A stretch of DNA of 64,000 nucleotides, from contig JAIXTO010000245.1 of assembly GCA_027483885.1 (NCBI GenBank), positions 1 through 64,000 of the forward strand, read 5' to 3'. Within the stretch, counting starts at the first letter, position 1; each line of letters begins with the position of its first letter. Under the pieces are notes generated by a model. It was not told where the DNA came from and made no database searches. It saw nothing but the letters and a program-made list of their open reading frames with translations. Both the position numbers and the translations under genes were made by a program. Positions 33,497 to 42,935 of the stretch are shown here, piece after piece. This stretch comes from Rhizobiaceae bacterium. Its GTDB lineage: Bacteria > Pseudomonadota > Alphaproteobacteria > Rhizobiales > Rhizobiaceae.

Positions 33497-35104
33497 TCAG
33501 GCCCGCCGGGCGCGGTGGGCCGCCTGGATATCCGGATCGGGATCGAGACTGGCGGCGAGAAGGGCGCGTGTATACGGCTCGCGCGGCGCATCGAAGATCT
33601 GTCGCACGCCGCCGATTTCGACGATCTCGCCCTTTTGCATGACCATCACCTGATCGGCAAAATCGCGCACGACAGGCAGATCATGGGCAATGAAGATAAA
33701 GGAAATCCCGGTGTCCTTTCGCAGGCGATCCAGCAGTTCGATGACCTGCGCCTGCACGGAAACGTCGAGCGCCGAGACGGCTTCGTCGCAGATGATCAGC
33801 CGCGGCTCCAGCGCCAGCGCCCGGGCAATGGCGATGCGCTGCCGCTGCCCACCGGAAAACTGGTGCGGGTAGCGGCGCATATGGTCGGGAGACAAGCCGA
33901 CCTGCACAAGAAGCTCCGCCACCCGCTCGCGCCATTTTGCTTTCGGCAGAATATCGGGATGAATGACCCAGGCTTCGGAGACAAGCTGGAACACCGTCAT
34001 GCGCGGGTTAAGCGACTGGGTGGGATCCTGGAACACCATCTGCAGATCGCGGCGCAGGCGATAAAGCTCCTTCGGCGATAGCTGGAACAGGTCCCTGCCC
34101 TTCCACAGCGCCTGACCGCTGTCGGGCTCATCGAGACGCAGGAGAACACGCGCCAGCGTCGATTTTCCAGACCCGCTTTCGCCGACGATCGCGAGCGTCT
34201 GGCCGGCCATGAGGTCGAAGGAGACGCCCTTCAGCGCCGCGAAGGCGCCGTAGGTCTTGCGCACGTCACGCACCGACAGCAGCATCTCGCCCTTTGCCTC
34301 GTCCTCGTGCATCGCACCCTTCCCGGGGGCGGCCGCGATCAGCCGTCTGGTATAAGGGTGTTTCGGGTTCTTGTAGACCTCGCGCACGGTGCCGCTTTCC
34401 ACCAGCGCGCCCTTTTCCATCACCACCACGCGGTCGGCAATCTCGGCAACGACCCCGAGATCATGGGTGATGATCAGCACACCCATGCCGATTTCCCGCT
34501 GCAATTCCTTCAGAAGCGCCAGCACTTCTGCCTGCACCGTCACGTCGAGTGCCGTGGTCGGCTCATCGGCAATCAGCAGATCAGGCCGTAGCGCCAGCGC
34601 CATGGCGATCATCACGCGCTGGCGCTGGCCGCCGGAAAACTGGTGCGGGTACTTGTCCATCGCCGCCTGCGGATCGGGAATGCCGACGCGCCCCAGCAGG
34701 CGAAGGGCTTCCGCCTCGGCCGCGTCCTTCGACAGGCCATGGGCGGTCATCGCCTCGCGGATCTGCCAGCCAACCGGATAGACAGGGTTGAGATGGCTCA
34801 GCGGATCCTGAAAGATCATGGCAATCCGCTTGCCGTTCACGGCGCGCCGGTCCTGCGGCTTCATGGTGAGAAGATCCACACCATCGAGAAAGATCTCGCC
34901 GGACGTGATGCGCCCGGGCGGCATGTCGATGAGGTTCATGATGGCGGCCGACGAGACGGACTTGCCGGAACCGCTCTCGCCGAGGATCGCCAGCGTTTCG
35001 CCGCGGTCGAGGTGGTAGGAGATGTTGCGAACCGCCTTGACCACGCCGGAGGCCGTATGGAACTCGACGGAGAGGTTGCGCACATCCAGGAGATGCTCAG
35101 CCAT
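33497..35104 (-). CDS. Dpp-type ABC ATPase with two fused nucleotide-binding domains
   Basis: This 535-residue protein is a DppD-DppF fusion. The first domain (about 1-255) has GESGSGKSVSSAA, FSGGQRQRVMIAMALA and LLIADEPTTALD. The second (about 265-535) has GESGSGKSTLARV, FSGGQRQRIAIARALA and LIICDEAVSALD. Each domain ends with the peptide-transporter motif, HPYTRRLIAAAP or EPYTRALLAASL. The second Walker B reads DEAVSALD instead of DEPVSALD, a common variant. It overlaps the permease gene upstream by eight bases. It powers the two permeases encoded upstream in the same operon. Confidence 0.93.
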   Translation of the reverse strand: MAEHLLDVRNLSVEFHTASGVVKAVRNISYHLDRGETLAILGESGSGKSVSSAAIMNLIDMPPGRITSGEIFLDGVDLLTMKPQDRRAVNGKRIAMIFQDPLSHLNPVYPVGWQIREAMTAHGLSKDAAEAEALRLLGRVGIPDPQAAMDKYPHQFSGGQRQRVMIAMALALRPDLLIADEPTTALDVTVQAEVLALLKELQREIGMGVLIITHDLGVVAEIADRVVVMEKGALVESGTVREVYKNPKHPYTRRLIAAAPGKGAMHEDEAKGEMLLSVRDVRKTYGAFAALKGVSFDLMAGQTLAIVGESGSGKSTLARVLLRLDEPDSGQALWKGRDLFQLSPKELYRLRRDLQMVFQDPTQSLNPRMTVFQLVSEAWVIHPDILPKAKWRERVAELLVQVGLSPDHMRRYPHQFSGGQRQRIAIARALALEPRLIICDEAVSALDVSVQAQVIELLDRLRKDTGISFIFIAHDLPVVRDFADQVMVMQKGEIVEIGGVRQIFDAPREPYTRALLAASLDPDPDIQAAHRARRA

Positions 35105-36026
35105 GGGAAGGCCCCTTCATTTCCAGCCGCCAGCGCTGCACCGGATCGAGCGCGATGCGCAGCCAGTTGGACAGGAGGTTGAGCGACAGGGTGGTGAGAA
35201 TGATGGCAAGGCCCGGCCAGAAGGACAGCCACCAGGCATTGGTCAGATACTGGCGCCCCTGCGAGATCATCAGGCCCCAGGTGATGTCAGGCGGCTGGAT
35301 GCCGATGCCGAGGAAGGACAGCGCGCTTTCGGCGAGCATGACATAGGCAAAATCCAGCGTGGCAAGCGTCGTCAGCGTGGGAAAAACGATCGGCAGGATA
35401 TGCCGGAAAAGGATGCGGTTGCCGGAGGCGCCCATGACGCGGGCGGCCTGCACGAACATCCGCTCACGGATTTCCAGAACTTCCGCCCGGGTGGTGCGCA
35501 GGTAGACGGGAATGCGGGTGATCGACAGCACCACCATCAGGTTGAGGATGGAGGACCCGAGCAGATACAGCACGATGACCGCAATCAGCAGCGACGGGAA
35601 GGACATGATCACGTCGGCCAGCCGCATGATGATCTGGCTGACACGCGGCGAGGAAAAGCCGGCCAGCAGGCCGAGGAACGTGCCGCTGACGGCCGAGAGG
35701 ACGACGGCACCCGCCGCCACCATCAGCGTGTTCTGGGTGGCGACGATGATGCGGGCAAACAGCGGGCGCCCCAGCGCATCCGCGCCCATCCACCATATCC
35801 AGCCGCGCGACCAGTCGAACGGGGCAAGATTGCGCCCGCGCAGGTTCTGCTTGATCGCTTCCTCACCGAGCCACACGGGGCCGATGAGCGCAAGAACGAT
35901 CATGACAAGCAGGAAGAGTGCCGCAATGAGGGCGAACTTGTCCGCCAGCAGCATGCGCCCCATGCGAACGGCAAAGGATGCTTCTTCGCGCAGCGCCGGA
36001 TCTGTTTCGGTGGATGACAGGCTCAA
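35097..36026 (-). CDS. Dpp-type ABC permease (DppC-like)
   Basis: This 309-residue inner-membrane permease has about six helices. GADALGRPLFARIIVATQNT and the docking loop FVQAARVMGASGNRILFRH identify it as a DppC/OppC-type subunit. The start appears to be a TTG, because GGAGG lies seven bases upstream of it and no ATG with a good site is close. It pairs with the DppB-type permease whose stop is 12 bases upstream. Its end overlaps the ATPase start by eight bases. Confidence 0.9.
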   Translation of the reverse strand: MSLSSTETDPALREEASFAVRMGRMLLADKFALIAALFLLVMIVLALIGPVWLGEEAIKQNLRGRNLAPFDWSRGWIWWMGADALGRPLFARIIVATQNTLMVAAGAVVLSAVSGTFLGLLAGFSSPRVSQIIMRLADVIMSFPSLLIAVIVLYLLGSSILNLMVVLSITRIPVYLRTTRAEVLEIRERMFVQAARVMGASGNRILFRHILPIVFPTLTTLATLDFAYVMLAESALSFLGIGIQPPDITWGLMISQGRQYLTNAWWLSFWPGLAIILTTLSLNLLSNWLRIALDPVQRWRLEMKGPSHG

Positions 36027-36038
36027 CGGATCGCCTCC

Positions 36039-36953
36039 TCAGTGCCGGATGCGCGGATCGAGCAATGCGTAGCAGAGGTCGATCAGCAGGTTCATGAGAA
36101 AGATGGCAAGAGCCGTGACAAGGATTGCCGCCAGCACCACGTTGAAATCGCGCTGCAGGATGGAATCGATCATCAGTTTGCCGACGCCGGGAAAACCGAA
36201 AATCGTCTCCACGATAACAGCGCCATTGAGCAGGCTCGCGGCCTGATCGCCGATCACGGTGATGACCGGCAACATCGCATTGCGCAGGGCATGAATGAAG
36301 ATGATCGGGCCGGAGCGCACCCCCTTGGCACGCGCCGTCTTGACATAGGCAGACGACAGCGCCCCGATCATCGAGCCGCGCACGACCTGCACGATAATGC
36401 CGAAGGGCCGCACAAACAGCACCGATATCGGCAGGATCCAGTGCAGCACCGAGCCCGTGCCGGATGTGGGCAGCCAGTGCAGATTGACCGAAAAGACAAC
36501 GATGGCAACGATTGCCAGCCAGAAATCCGGCACCGAGGCACCGATCAGCGACAGCATGGATGCAGTGCGATCAAAAAAGCCACCGGAGCGGAAGGCCGCC
36601 AGCGAGCCGACGACAATGGCAGCGCTGGTGACGAGGCTCATGGTGATCACCGCAAGCCACAGCGTCCAGACGAAAGCCTCCGTCACGACATCGAGCGCCG
36701 GCCGCGCCTTGCGGTAGGATTCGCCGAGATCGCCCGTCACGACATCACCGACATAACGGCTGAACTGGACAAGCAGCGGATCGTTGAGGCCGTGCAGTTC
36801 GCGAAACTGCTGCTTCATCTCCGCCGACGCCTCCACCGGCAGGAAGAGCGAGGCGGGATCCCCCGTCATGCGCGACAGGAAGAACACCATCACGATCAGG
36901 CCGGCCAGCGAGATCAGGCTGGCGACGGAACGCTTACGGATGAAACTGAGCAT
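36039..36953 (-). CDS. Dpp-type ABC permease (DppB-like)
   Basis: This 304-residue DppB-type permease begins MLSFIRKRSVASLISLAGLI and has the docking loop LSSAYVKTARAKGVRSG and the C-terminal PLIDLCYALLDPRIRH-like tail. The ATG at 36953 is preceded by GGGAGG at six bases; an in-frame extension of 11 residues upstream is unlikely. It follows the binding-protein gene after two hairpins. Confidence 0.92.
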   Translation of the reverse strand: MLSFIRKRSVASLISLAGLIVMVFFLSRMTGDPASLFLPVEASAEMKQQFRELHGLNDPLLVQFSRYVGDVVTGDLGESYRKARPALDVVTEAFVWTLWLAVITMSLVTSAAIVVGSLAAFRSGGFFDRTASMLSLIGASVPDFWLAIVAIVVFSVNLHWLPTSGTGSVLHWILPISVLFVRPFGIIVQVVRGSMIGALSSAYVKTARAKGVRSGPIIFIHALRNAMLPVITVIGDQAASLLNGAVIVETIFGFPGVGKLMIDSILQRDFNVVLAAILVTALAIFLMNLLIDLCYALLDPRIRH

Positions 36954-36973
36954 GAACGACCTCCCATTGCATC

Positions 36974-37024
36974 CGGCGGCGGGCACCCCCGCCGCCGTAC
37001 GATGCCGGACGCCTCCTCGGCATC
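36974..37024 (-). repeat. Two consecutive hairpins after the binding-protein gene
   Basis: CGGCGGCGGG (36974-36983) pairs with CCCGCCGCCG (36988-36997) around CACC. GATGCCG (37001-37007) pairs with CGGCATC (37018-37024). Both stems are perfect and lie between the binding-protein stop and the permease ribosome-binding site. Neither has a T run. Confidence 0.75.
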
Positions 37025-37039
37025 CGGCAGTCTGCTTGC

Positions 37040-38551
37040 TTACTTTATGCCGATCTCGGAGAGCTGCAGCATGGAGTTGGTGGCAATCGTCGGCTTGAAG
37101 TCCAGCCGCTCGGAGACGCGAGCAAAACCGACCATGTGGAAGAGTAGGACATCTGCCACCACATCGTCATGCAAGTAGCCAATCAGTTGCGACCAGAGTT
37201 TTGCACGCTCGTCTCCGACGGCCGCCGAAGCCCGCTGGATCAGGTCGTCCACCTTCGGATCGGAAAAGCCGGACTGGGTTCCCTTCGAGGCATATTTGAA
37301 GAACATCGAGAAGGACGGATCGCCCTTGGAATTGTCGTGCATGGCAGCCACCAGCTGCGGCCCGCGCCCTTCCTTGAACGGCTTGGAATAATAGGTCTCG
37401 TGTTCGGCGACCTCGACGAATTTCAGATCGATCTTGAAGCCCGCCTCCTGCAGCTGCGCCTGGATGGCTTCCATGATTTCCGTCACGTTCGGGAAATTGG
37501 CGCTGCGGGCAATGATGGTGATCGGCGTATCCACGGGAACGCCTGCAGCCTTCGCCTCCGCCAGCAGCTTCTTGGCGCCTGCGACATCATAAGGGAACTG
37601 CTTCACGCCGGGGTTCCAGCCAAGCGTTGTCGGCGGAACGATGGCGGTGGCAAGCACGGCCCCTTCAGGCACCAGCGTGCCGAGGAAGGCCTTGCGGTCA
37701 ATGGCAAGGTTCAAGGCCTTGCGCACCCGCACGTCGTTCAGCGGTGCGGTGTTGTGATCGATGCGCAGATAAACGGTCTCACTGTCGAGATAGGAGAAAT
37801 CCGTCTTCGGATTGGTGGCATCGAGCTGCGAGATCGAGGGCGACAGATCCGCCTCACCGGTCTGCACCATGGCGGCACGCACCGAAGGATCGGCGCGGAA
37901 CAGATAGGTTGCCTTGGTAACGGCCGGCTTTTTGCCCCAGTAGTCGTCGCGGGTTTCCAGAACGATCTGCTGGCCCGGCGTCCAGTTGGTGAGCTTGTAG
38001 GGACCGGTGCCGACGGGCTCGCGCACGAACGCCATCGGTGTGCTTTCCGGCACGATGGTCACAAGCGACATCAGCAGCGGCAGGATCGGCTGGGCCGGTT
38101 GCGTCTTGATATCGATCGTATGGTCGTCGACCACGGTGGTGCTGATCGTCATGCCGCCGAAATAGCGCTTGGATTCGCAGGTGATCTTGTCGCTCATCAC
38201 CCGGTCGAAGCTATGCGCCACATCCTTGGCATCGAATGCGCTGCCGTCTGAAAATTTAACGCCCTGACGCAGATGAAAGCGCCAGTTGCCATCAGCCGTC
38301 TGCTCCCACTTTTCCGCCAGGCGCGGCATGACGCCCTTTTTGCCGCGCACATCAAGCTCCGTCAGCGTCTCGCTGACATTTTCCATGATGATGCGGCCGA
38401 TATTGGATCGGGTGGCCATGCAGGGTTCCAGCAGGTCGGCCTCTTCGGGCAGCACTATCTTGATGGGACCGGATGCCGCCATCACAGGCGACAGGGCCGT
38501 CATCAGCGCGACGCCCGCAATCAGGGCGCCAGAAATCAAGGATCTTGTCAC
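37040..38551 (-). CDS. Periplasmic solute-binding protein of a Dpp-type ABC importer
   Basis: This 503-residue SBP_bac_5 family protein has a Sec signal peptide (hydrophobic to about residue 20, cleavage near VMAAS). Key stretches are EADLLEPCMATRSNIGRIIM, FHLRQGVKFSDGSAFDAKDV, GTGPYKLTNW and VRVRKALNLAIDRKAF. The start is a GTG with GGAGGAG six bases upstream. The protein sets the specificity of the importer. The surrounding enzymes suggest a glycoside or modified sugar acid rather than a peptide, but sequence alone does not prove it. It heads the operon and is divergent from the sialidase-fold gene. Confidence 0.92.
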   Translation of the reverse strand: MTRSLISGALIAGVALMTALSPVMAASGPIKIVLPEEADLLEPCMATRSNIGRIIMENVSETLTELDVRGKKGVMPRLAEKWEQTADGNWRFHLRQGVKFSDGSAFDAKDVAHSFDRVMSDKITCESKRYFGGMTISTTVVDDHTIDIKTQPAQPILPLLMSLVTIVPESTPMAFVREPVGTGPYKLTNWTPGQQIVLETRDDYWGKKPAVTKATYLFRADPSVRAAMVQTGEADLSPSISQLDATNPKTDFSYLDSETVYLRIDHNTAPLNDVRVRKALNLAIDRKAFLGTLVPEGAVLATAIVPPTTLGWNPGVKQFPYDVAGAKKLLAEAKAAGVPVDTPITIIARSANFPNVTEIMEAIQAQLQEAGFKIDLKFVEVAEHETYYSKPFKEGRGPQLVAAMHDNSKGDPSFSMFFKYASKGTQSGFSDPKVDDLIQRASAAVGDERAKLWSQLIGYLHDDVVADVLLFHMVGFARVSERLDFKPTIATNSMLQLSEIGIK

Positions 38552-38745
38552 GTCATACTCCTCCCAGGTTGCGACGTATCATTACGCCTGCCACGAGCGG
38601 TGGGGCTCGATGGGCAGGTCTTTCTCATGCGGATGGCTGGTCCGGCACACCCCTTCGGTCGGCACCATGCGGCACCGGGCGGGGCACAAACCCCGACAAC
38701 CAGGCGCCCCAATCATTCGCGCCAACCATCGAACTTTCGCATAAG

Positions 38746-38753
38746 TTTGTCAA
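38746..38753 (-). promoter_or_regulatory. TTTGTCAA motif over the importer promoter
   Basis: TTTGTCAA reads TTGACAAA on the minus strand and would be the -35 element for the binding-protein operon. It matches the motif found twice in front of the divergent sialidase-fold gene, so it is a candidate half-site for the GntR regulator encoded at 42227-42934. Confidence 0.4.
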
Positions 38754-38869
38754 TTTGTTTCCAAGACCCAATCAGAAAGACTTTTTTTGAGTGGGCTTAA
38801 AATATTTATTTTCAATATGTTATGGCATTGAAAATCTCTGAAAAAGCAAGACAACGACCGCAATAAAAC

Positions 38870-38893
38870 TTGACAACTTTGAGAATTTGTCAA
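38870..38893 (+). promoter_or_regulatory. Inverted TTGACAA / TTGTCAA repeat over the sialidase-gene promoter
   Basis: TTGACAA (38870-38876) and TTGTCAA (38887-38893) form a perfect seven-base inverted repeat with ten bases between. The first arm is also a good -35 box. The repeat lies 27-50 bases upstream of the sialidase-fold ATG, where a bound GntR-family dimer would block transcription. Confidence 0.5.
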
Positions 38894-38919
38894 TTCTGAC
38901 CGCACAGAGGAGAGGCTTA

Positions 38920-40116
38920 ATGACACCTGAGGAAATCGCCTCCGGCATGACCGGGGCCATACGCGCCGTGGCAACGGGCCGCCGGCAAACGCTCCTGCCA
39001 TCCCCCATGGTGCAGAACCATGCAAGCTTCCTGCACGAGACGACCGGTGGCGACCTGATCTGCGCCTGGTTCGGCGGTTCGCTGGAGGGAAAGGCCGACA
39101 TCTCCATCTTCGCCAGCGTGCTTGGCGCGGGAGACGACACCTGGGGTCCGCCACAGCAACTGAGTTTCGATCCTCACCATTCCGAGCAGAACCCGGTGCT
39201 GTTTTCACCGCCCGACGGCCGTCTTCTGCTGTTTCACACCTCGCAACCCTCCGGAAACCAGGATGAATGCCGCATCCGCATGGCCGAGATCCCTCGCGCC
39301 CCCGAAAGCCCATCGCGGTTGACGGCAGACAGTGGCCGCTTTCTCGACCTGCCGCGCGGCTGCTTCATCCGCGCCCCTCTTGTCCTGCGGGACGATGGCG
39401 CATGGCTGCTGCCGATCTTCCGCTGCATGCAGCGCCCCGGCCAGAAATGGAACGGCAGCCACGACGTGGCAGCCGTCGGCATATCCACAGATGGCGGAGA
39501 AAGCTGGACACTCAATGACCTGCCGCAATCGACCGGTTGCGTACACATGAGCCCGGTTGCCGTTGGCAAAGGCCGGCATGTGGCCTTCTTCCGGCGCCGG
39601 CAGGCAGATTTCGTCTACAGGACCGAGAGCCACGACGACGGGCGCACCTGGTCTATCCCTCAGCCAAGCGACGTGCCCAACAACAATTCCTCCATTGCCG
39701 CAATCATGCTGCGCGACGGGCGGATTGCGATGATCTGCAATCCCGTCAATGCCGCGCAGTCCAGCGACAGGCGTGCCTCTCTCTATGACGAACTCGGCGT
39801 CGAGGACGACCGGCCGGATGCCGATCCGACCGGCGGCTGTGTGCCGGTCTGGGGCGTGGCGCGCGCGCCCGTCACGGTCTGCCTCTCACAGGATGGCGGC
39901 CGGACATTTCCGACCCGCATCCTGATCGAGGATGGTCCGGGCCACTGCCTTTCCAACGATTCAACCGACGGCCGCAACCAGGAAATGTCCTATCCATGGC
40001 TTTTGGAAGACGCCGACGGCGGCCTTCACATCAGCTATACCTACCATCGAAGAGCGATCAAACATGTCCATCTTGCCCCCGGCTGGGCAAGCACTGCGGA
40101 CGGGAGACAAGCATGA
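38920..40116 (+). CDS. Cytoplasmic sialidase-fold (BNR/Asp-box) protein
   Basis: This 398-residue six-bladed-propeller protein of the predicted neuraminidase group has three Asp-boxes: [16 protein letters not shown] and SQDGGRTF. The N-terminal part has [20 protein letters not shown] and [10 protein letters not shown], typical of the bacterial sialidase-like family. No signal peptide is present and the start is set by GAGGAGAGG upstream of the ATG, so it should act inside the cell on an imported compound. The exact bond is unknown; relatives sit in sugar-acid catabolic clusters and need not be true sialidases. Its stop overlaps the next gene by four bases. Confidence 0.85.
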   Translation: MTPEEIASGMTGAIRAVATGRRQTLLPSPMVQNHASFLHETTGGDLICAWFGGSLEGKADISIFASVLGAGDDTWGPPQQLSFDPHHSEQNPVLFSPPDGRLLLFHTSQPSGNQDECRIRMAEIPRAPESPSRLTADSGRFLDLPRGCFIRAPLVLRDDGAWLLPIFRCMQRPGQKWNGSHDVAAVGISTDGGESWTLNDLPQSTGCVHMSPVAVGKGRHVAFFRRRQADFVYRTESHDDGRTWSIPQPSDVPNNNSSIAAIMLRDGRIAMICNPVNAAQSSDRRASLYDELGVEDDRPDADPTGGCVPVWGVARAPVTVCLSQDGGRTFPTRILIEDGPGHCLSNDSTDGRNQEMSYPWLLEDADGGLHISYTYHRRAIKHVHLAPGWASTADGRQA

Positions 40117-41069
40117 GCAGGATCATCGGCATCACCATGGGCGACCCGTGCGGAGTCGGACCGGAAATCACCGTTCGGGCCCTGTCCGAGATGACGGATG
40201 CGGATCGGGCCGCAACCCGCATCTATGGCAACCTGAAGACGCTGGAGGCCGCCCGCGCAGCACTTGACCTGTCGATCGATCTTACGCCCTTCGTCGTCGA
40301 TCTGGAGATTGTGGGGGCGCCGCTTGCCTGGGGAAGCCTGTCGCCGGTGGCCGGTGACGCCTGTTTCCGCTTTATCGAAAAAGCCGTTCGCGATGCGCAA
40401 GCGGGCAGCATCGGTTGCATCGTCACGGCCCCGATCAACAAGGAGGCGCTGAACCTTGCCGGCCATCATTACGACGGGCATACCGGCATGCTGCGCAGCC
40501 TGACCGGCTCATCGGCTGCCTATATGCTGCTCGCGTCCGAGCGGCTGAAGGTCATCCATGTCTCCACCCATGTCTCCCTGCAGGAGGCCATCCGTCGGGC
40601 CACCACGGAGCGGGTGCTGGCCACTATCCGCGCCGGATATCGCCACCTGAAGCGCATTGGCTACGAGACCCCCCGCATCGCGGTTGCCGGCATCAACCCG
40701 CACTGCGGCGAAAACGGATTGTTCGGCACCGAAGACGATGACCAGATCGCGCCGGCCGTCGTTGCGGCCCGCGCCGAAGGCATCGATGTGCAGGGGCCGA
40801 TTTCAGCCGATACGGTGTTCCACCGCGCCTATTCCGGCGCATTCGACCTGGTGGTTGCCCAGTATCATGACCAGGGTCACATCCCGATCAAGCTGGTGGC
40901 CTTCGATACGGCGGTGAACGTGTCCGTTGAACTGCCGATCGACCGCACCTCGGTCGATCACGGTACAGCCTTCGACATTGCCGGCAAGGGCATTGCCAAC
41001 CACGGCAACATGATGTCGGCCATTGCCTATGCCCGCCGGCTTGTCGCCGGCCCTGCAGCGGGAGTTTAG
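40113..41069 (+). CDS. pdxA2: PdxA2-type 4-phospho-acid-sugar dehydrogenase
   Basis: This 318-residue member of the PdxA family begins with [20 protein letters not shown]. The metal ligands are seen in [10 protein letters not shown] and in [13 protein letters not shown]. In DUF1537-linked pathways, PdxA2 oxidises D-threonate 4-phosphate or a related phosphorylated acid with loss of CO2, giving dihydroxyacetone phosphate. A DUF1537 kinase in the same island fits that role better than pyridoxal synthesis. The ATG overlaps the sialidase-fold stop (ATGA) and follows GGAG. Confidence 0.88.
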   Translation: MSRIIGITMGDPCGVGPEITVRALSEMTDADRAATRIYGNLKTLEAARAALDLSIDLTPFVVDLEIVGAPLAWGSLSPVAGDACFRFIEKAVRDAQAGSIGCIVTAPINKEALNLAGHHYDGHTGMLRSLTGSSAAYMLLASERLKVIHVSTHVSLQEAIRRATTERVLATIRAGYRHLKRIGYETPRIAVAGINPHCGENGLFGTEDDDQIAPAVVAARAEGIDVQGPISADTVFHRAYSGAFDLVVAQYHDQGHIPIKLVAFDTAVNVSVELPIDRTSVDHGTAFDIAGKGIANHGNMMSAIAYARRLVAGPAAGV

Positions 41070-41073
41070 GATC

Positions 41074-42192
41074 ATGGCGTTTTTCCCGATCACCCTTCAC
41101 CAGCCGCGCCGCCTTGCCGTTGGCGCCGGAACGGTTGCAAGCGTCGGCAGTTTTGCCGGCGATGTCGGCTCCACGCTCATCATCGCAACGCCCATCACCG
41201 CAGCCTTTGTCGACAGGCTGCAGATCGGCGGCCGCATCCGCGTCTTTGATGGCATTCCGGGCGAGCCTGACATTAAAACTCTTGATGCGGCACTTGCCGC
41301 TGCCCGAGAAGCGCGGCCGGATCTCGTCGTCGGCCTTGGCGGCGGCTCCGTGCTGGATGTGGCAAAGCTTGTCGCAGCGCTCTGGGATACCGACCAGACA
41401 CTGGCCGACGTGGCCGGGCCAAACCGCGTTGCCGGCCGCACCACGCAATTGGTGCAGGTGGCAACAACGGCCGGCACCGGCTCGGAAGCCGGCATTCGCG
41501 CGCTGATCACCGATCCTGTGAAGGGCAGCAAGATCGCCGTCGAAAGCCCGCATCTGATCGCCGACCTCGCCGTCCTCGATCCGGAACTGACCTTTTCGGT
41601 TCCCCCTACTGTCACGGCGGCAACCGGCGTTGATGCGATGGCGCACTGCGTGGAAGCCTTCACCAACCGGCGCGCCCATCCGATGATCGACGGCTTTGCC
41701 CGCATGGGGATCCAGCTGGTCGGGCAATACCTGGCGCGTGCGGTGCGTGATGGCCATGATACGCAAGCCCGCGAAGGCATGATGCTCGCCTCCTATTATG
41801 GCGGCATCTGCCTTGGCCCCGTCAATACGGCGGCGGGGCATGCCATTGCCTATCCGCTCGGCACGCTTCTGCATCTGCCGCATGGACTTGCCAATGCCAT
41901 TGTCTTCCCGCATGTGCTGGCCTTCAACCAGCCGGCCGTGGCGCAAAAGACGGCGGAAGTGGCCAGAGCGCTCGGCCTTGGCGAAAACCTCAGCCAGCAT
42001 GCCCTTCGTGATGCCGCCCATGGTTATTGCGCCGGTCTGGGGATCGAGATGTCGCTTGCCGCCCATGGCGCCAGACAGGAAGATCTGGAGCGCTTTGCAG
42101 CCGATGCCCATGCCATTCGCCGGCTGATGGACAACAACCCGGTGGACATGTCGGTGGAAGATGTGGCGGCCATCTACAAGGCAGCCTTCTGA
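41074..42192 (+). CDS. Iron-containing alcohol dehydrogenase
   Basis: This 372-residue group III alcohol dehydrogenase has the nucleotide motif GLGGGSVLDVAKL, and the metal-binding region includes DAMAHCVEAFTNR, NTAAGHAIAYPLG and HLPHGLANAIVFPH. Such enzymes interconvert alcohols and aldehydes or keto acids, often on sugar-derived substrates. It begins four bases after the pdxA2-type stop, in the same operon. It may handle the three- or four-carbon carbonyl compound produced by the aldolase or by PdxA2. It is convergent with gntR. Confidence 0.9.
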   Translation: MAFFPITLHQPRRLAVGAGTVASVGSFAGDVGSTLIIATPITAAFVDRLQIGGRIRVFDGIPGEPDIKTLDAALAAAREARPDLVVGLGGGSVLDVAKLVAALWDTDQTLADVAGPNRVAGRTTQLVQVATTAGTGSEAGIRALITDPVKGSKIAVESPHLIADLAVLDPELTFSVPPTVTAATGVDAMAHCVEAFTNRRAHPMIDGFARMGIQLVGQYLARAVRDGHDTQAREGMMLASYYGGICLGPVNTAAGHAIAYPLGTLLHLPHGLANAIVFPHVLAFNQPAVAQKTAEVARALGLGENLSQHALRDAAHGYCAGLGIEMSLAAHGARQEDLERFAADAHAIRRLMDNNPVDMSVEDVAAIYKAAF

Positions 42193-42216
42193 CGTCCTGC
42201 TGTCACGACCGAAAAG

Positions 42217-42240
42217 CCCGGCGGGATCAGTCTCGCCGGG
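42217..42240 (-). terminator. Terminator at the end of the kinase-gntR operon
   Basis: A ten-base-pair stem (42217-42226 with 42231-42240, one G-U pair) has loop TCAG, which is the complement of the gntR stop. On the minus strand it is followed by GCTTTTCGG. It separates the convergent adh and gntR genes. Confidence 0.65.
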
Positions 42241-42934
42241 GAGACTGGAACAGGCGCTCGCGCGAGCCGGTCAGGTGGTCGTGCATCAGTTGGCGGGCGG
42301 CCTGCGGATCGCGCGCCACGATTGCCTCGGCAATCGCCTCATGCTCGCTGAACACACGCGAAAGACCGGAAGCCTCCCGTTTCACAGACGCCCCATGAAA
42401 TTTCATGCCGACGGCGATATGGTCCTTCAGGGCTTCCATGGCTGTCGAGAAATAGGTGTTCTGCGCCGCGCGCGCGATGGCCAGATGAAACTGGTAGTCG
42501 GCATCCTCCCGGTGCGATTGGCGGTTCGTTGCGTCCCGCAGCAGTTCCAGTGCCTGACGGATGGTCGCCAGATCGCCGGCATCGTGGCGAAGGGCTGCGG
42601 CGGCTGCCGCTGCCGGCTCCAGCGTCAGACGGAATTCGTAGCAGTTGAGCAGGTCGGCAACATTTTCCAGCTGGCCAAATCCCAGCGGCTCCTTGAGGCC
42701 GAGCACCCGCACAAAGCTGCCCGCACCCCGTCGCGAATAGATCAGCCCCTGGTCGCGCAGGCGCCGCAGGGCCTCGCGAATGACCGGCCGCGACACTTCG
42801 AACTCTGTCGCCAGATCATGTTCCGTCGGCAGGCGCTCGTCCGGCCCGTAGGCGCCGGACTTGATCGCCCGGTGCATCCGCTCGAAAACGATGTCCGGCA
42901 ATGCCTTGCGCGCCACGCCGTCTGTCAGCCCCAT
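42227..42934 (-). CDS. GntR-family (FCD) transcriptional regulator
   Basis: This 235-residue protein has an N-terminal winged helix (LPTEHDLATEFEVSRPVIRE and ALRRLRDQGLIYSRRGAGSF) and a C-terminal all-helical FCD ligand domain with the metal-binding pattern EFRLTLEPAAAAAA and HLAIARAAQNTYF, then HEAIAEAIVARD. FCD regulators of this kind sense sugar acids and related carboxylates. The ATG follows the kinase stop by one base, so the two are translationally coupled. The gene set and repeated TTGACAA-like sites suggest that it represses the whole island, including its own operon. Confidence 0.92.
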   Translation of the reverse strand: MGLTDGVARKALPDIVFERMHRAIKSGAYGPDERLPTEHDLATEFEVSRPVIREALRRLRDQGLIYSRRGAGSFVRVLGLKEPLGFGQLENVADLLNCYEFRLTLEPAAAAAAALRHDAGDLATIRQALELLRDATNRQSHREDADYQFHLAIARAAQNTYFSTAMEALKDHIAVGMKFHGASVKREASGLSRVFSEHEAIAEAIVARDPQAARQLMHDHLTGSRERLFQSPRRD

Positions 42935-42935
42935 C

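Larger units (their letters stand above)
38552..38919. other. Divergent control region of the acid-sugar catabolic island
   Basis: These 368 AT-rich bases lie between the binding-protein gene and the sialidase-fold gene. The region contains at least two candidate promoters facing outward and three copies of the TTGACAA/TTGTCAA motif described separately. No coding sequence was recognised. Confidence 0.6.
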
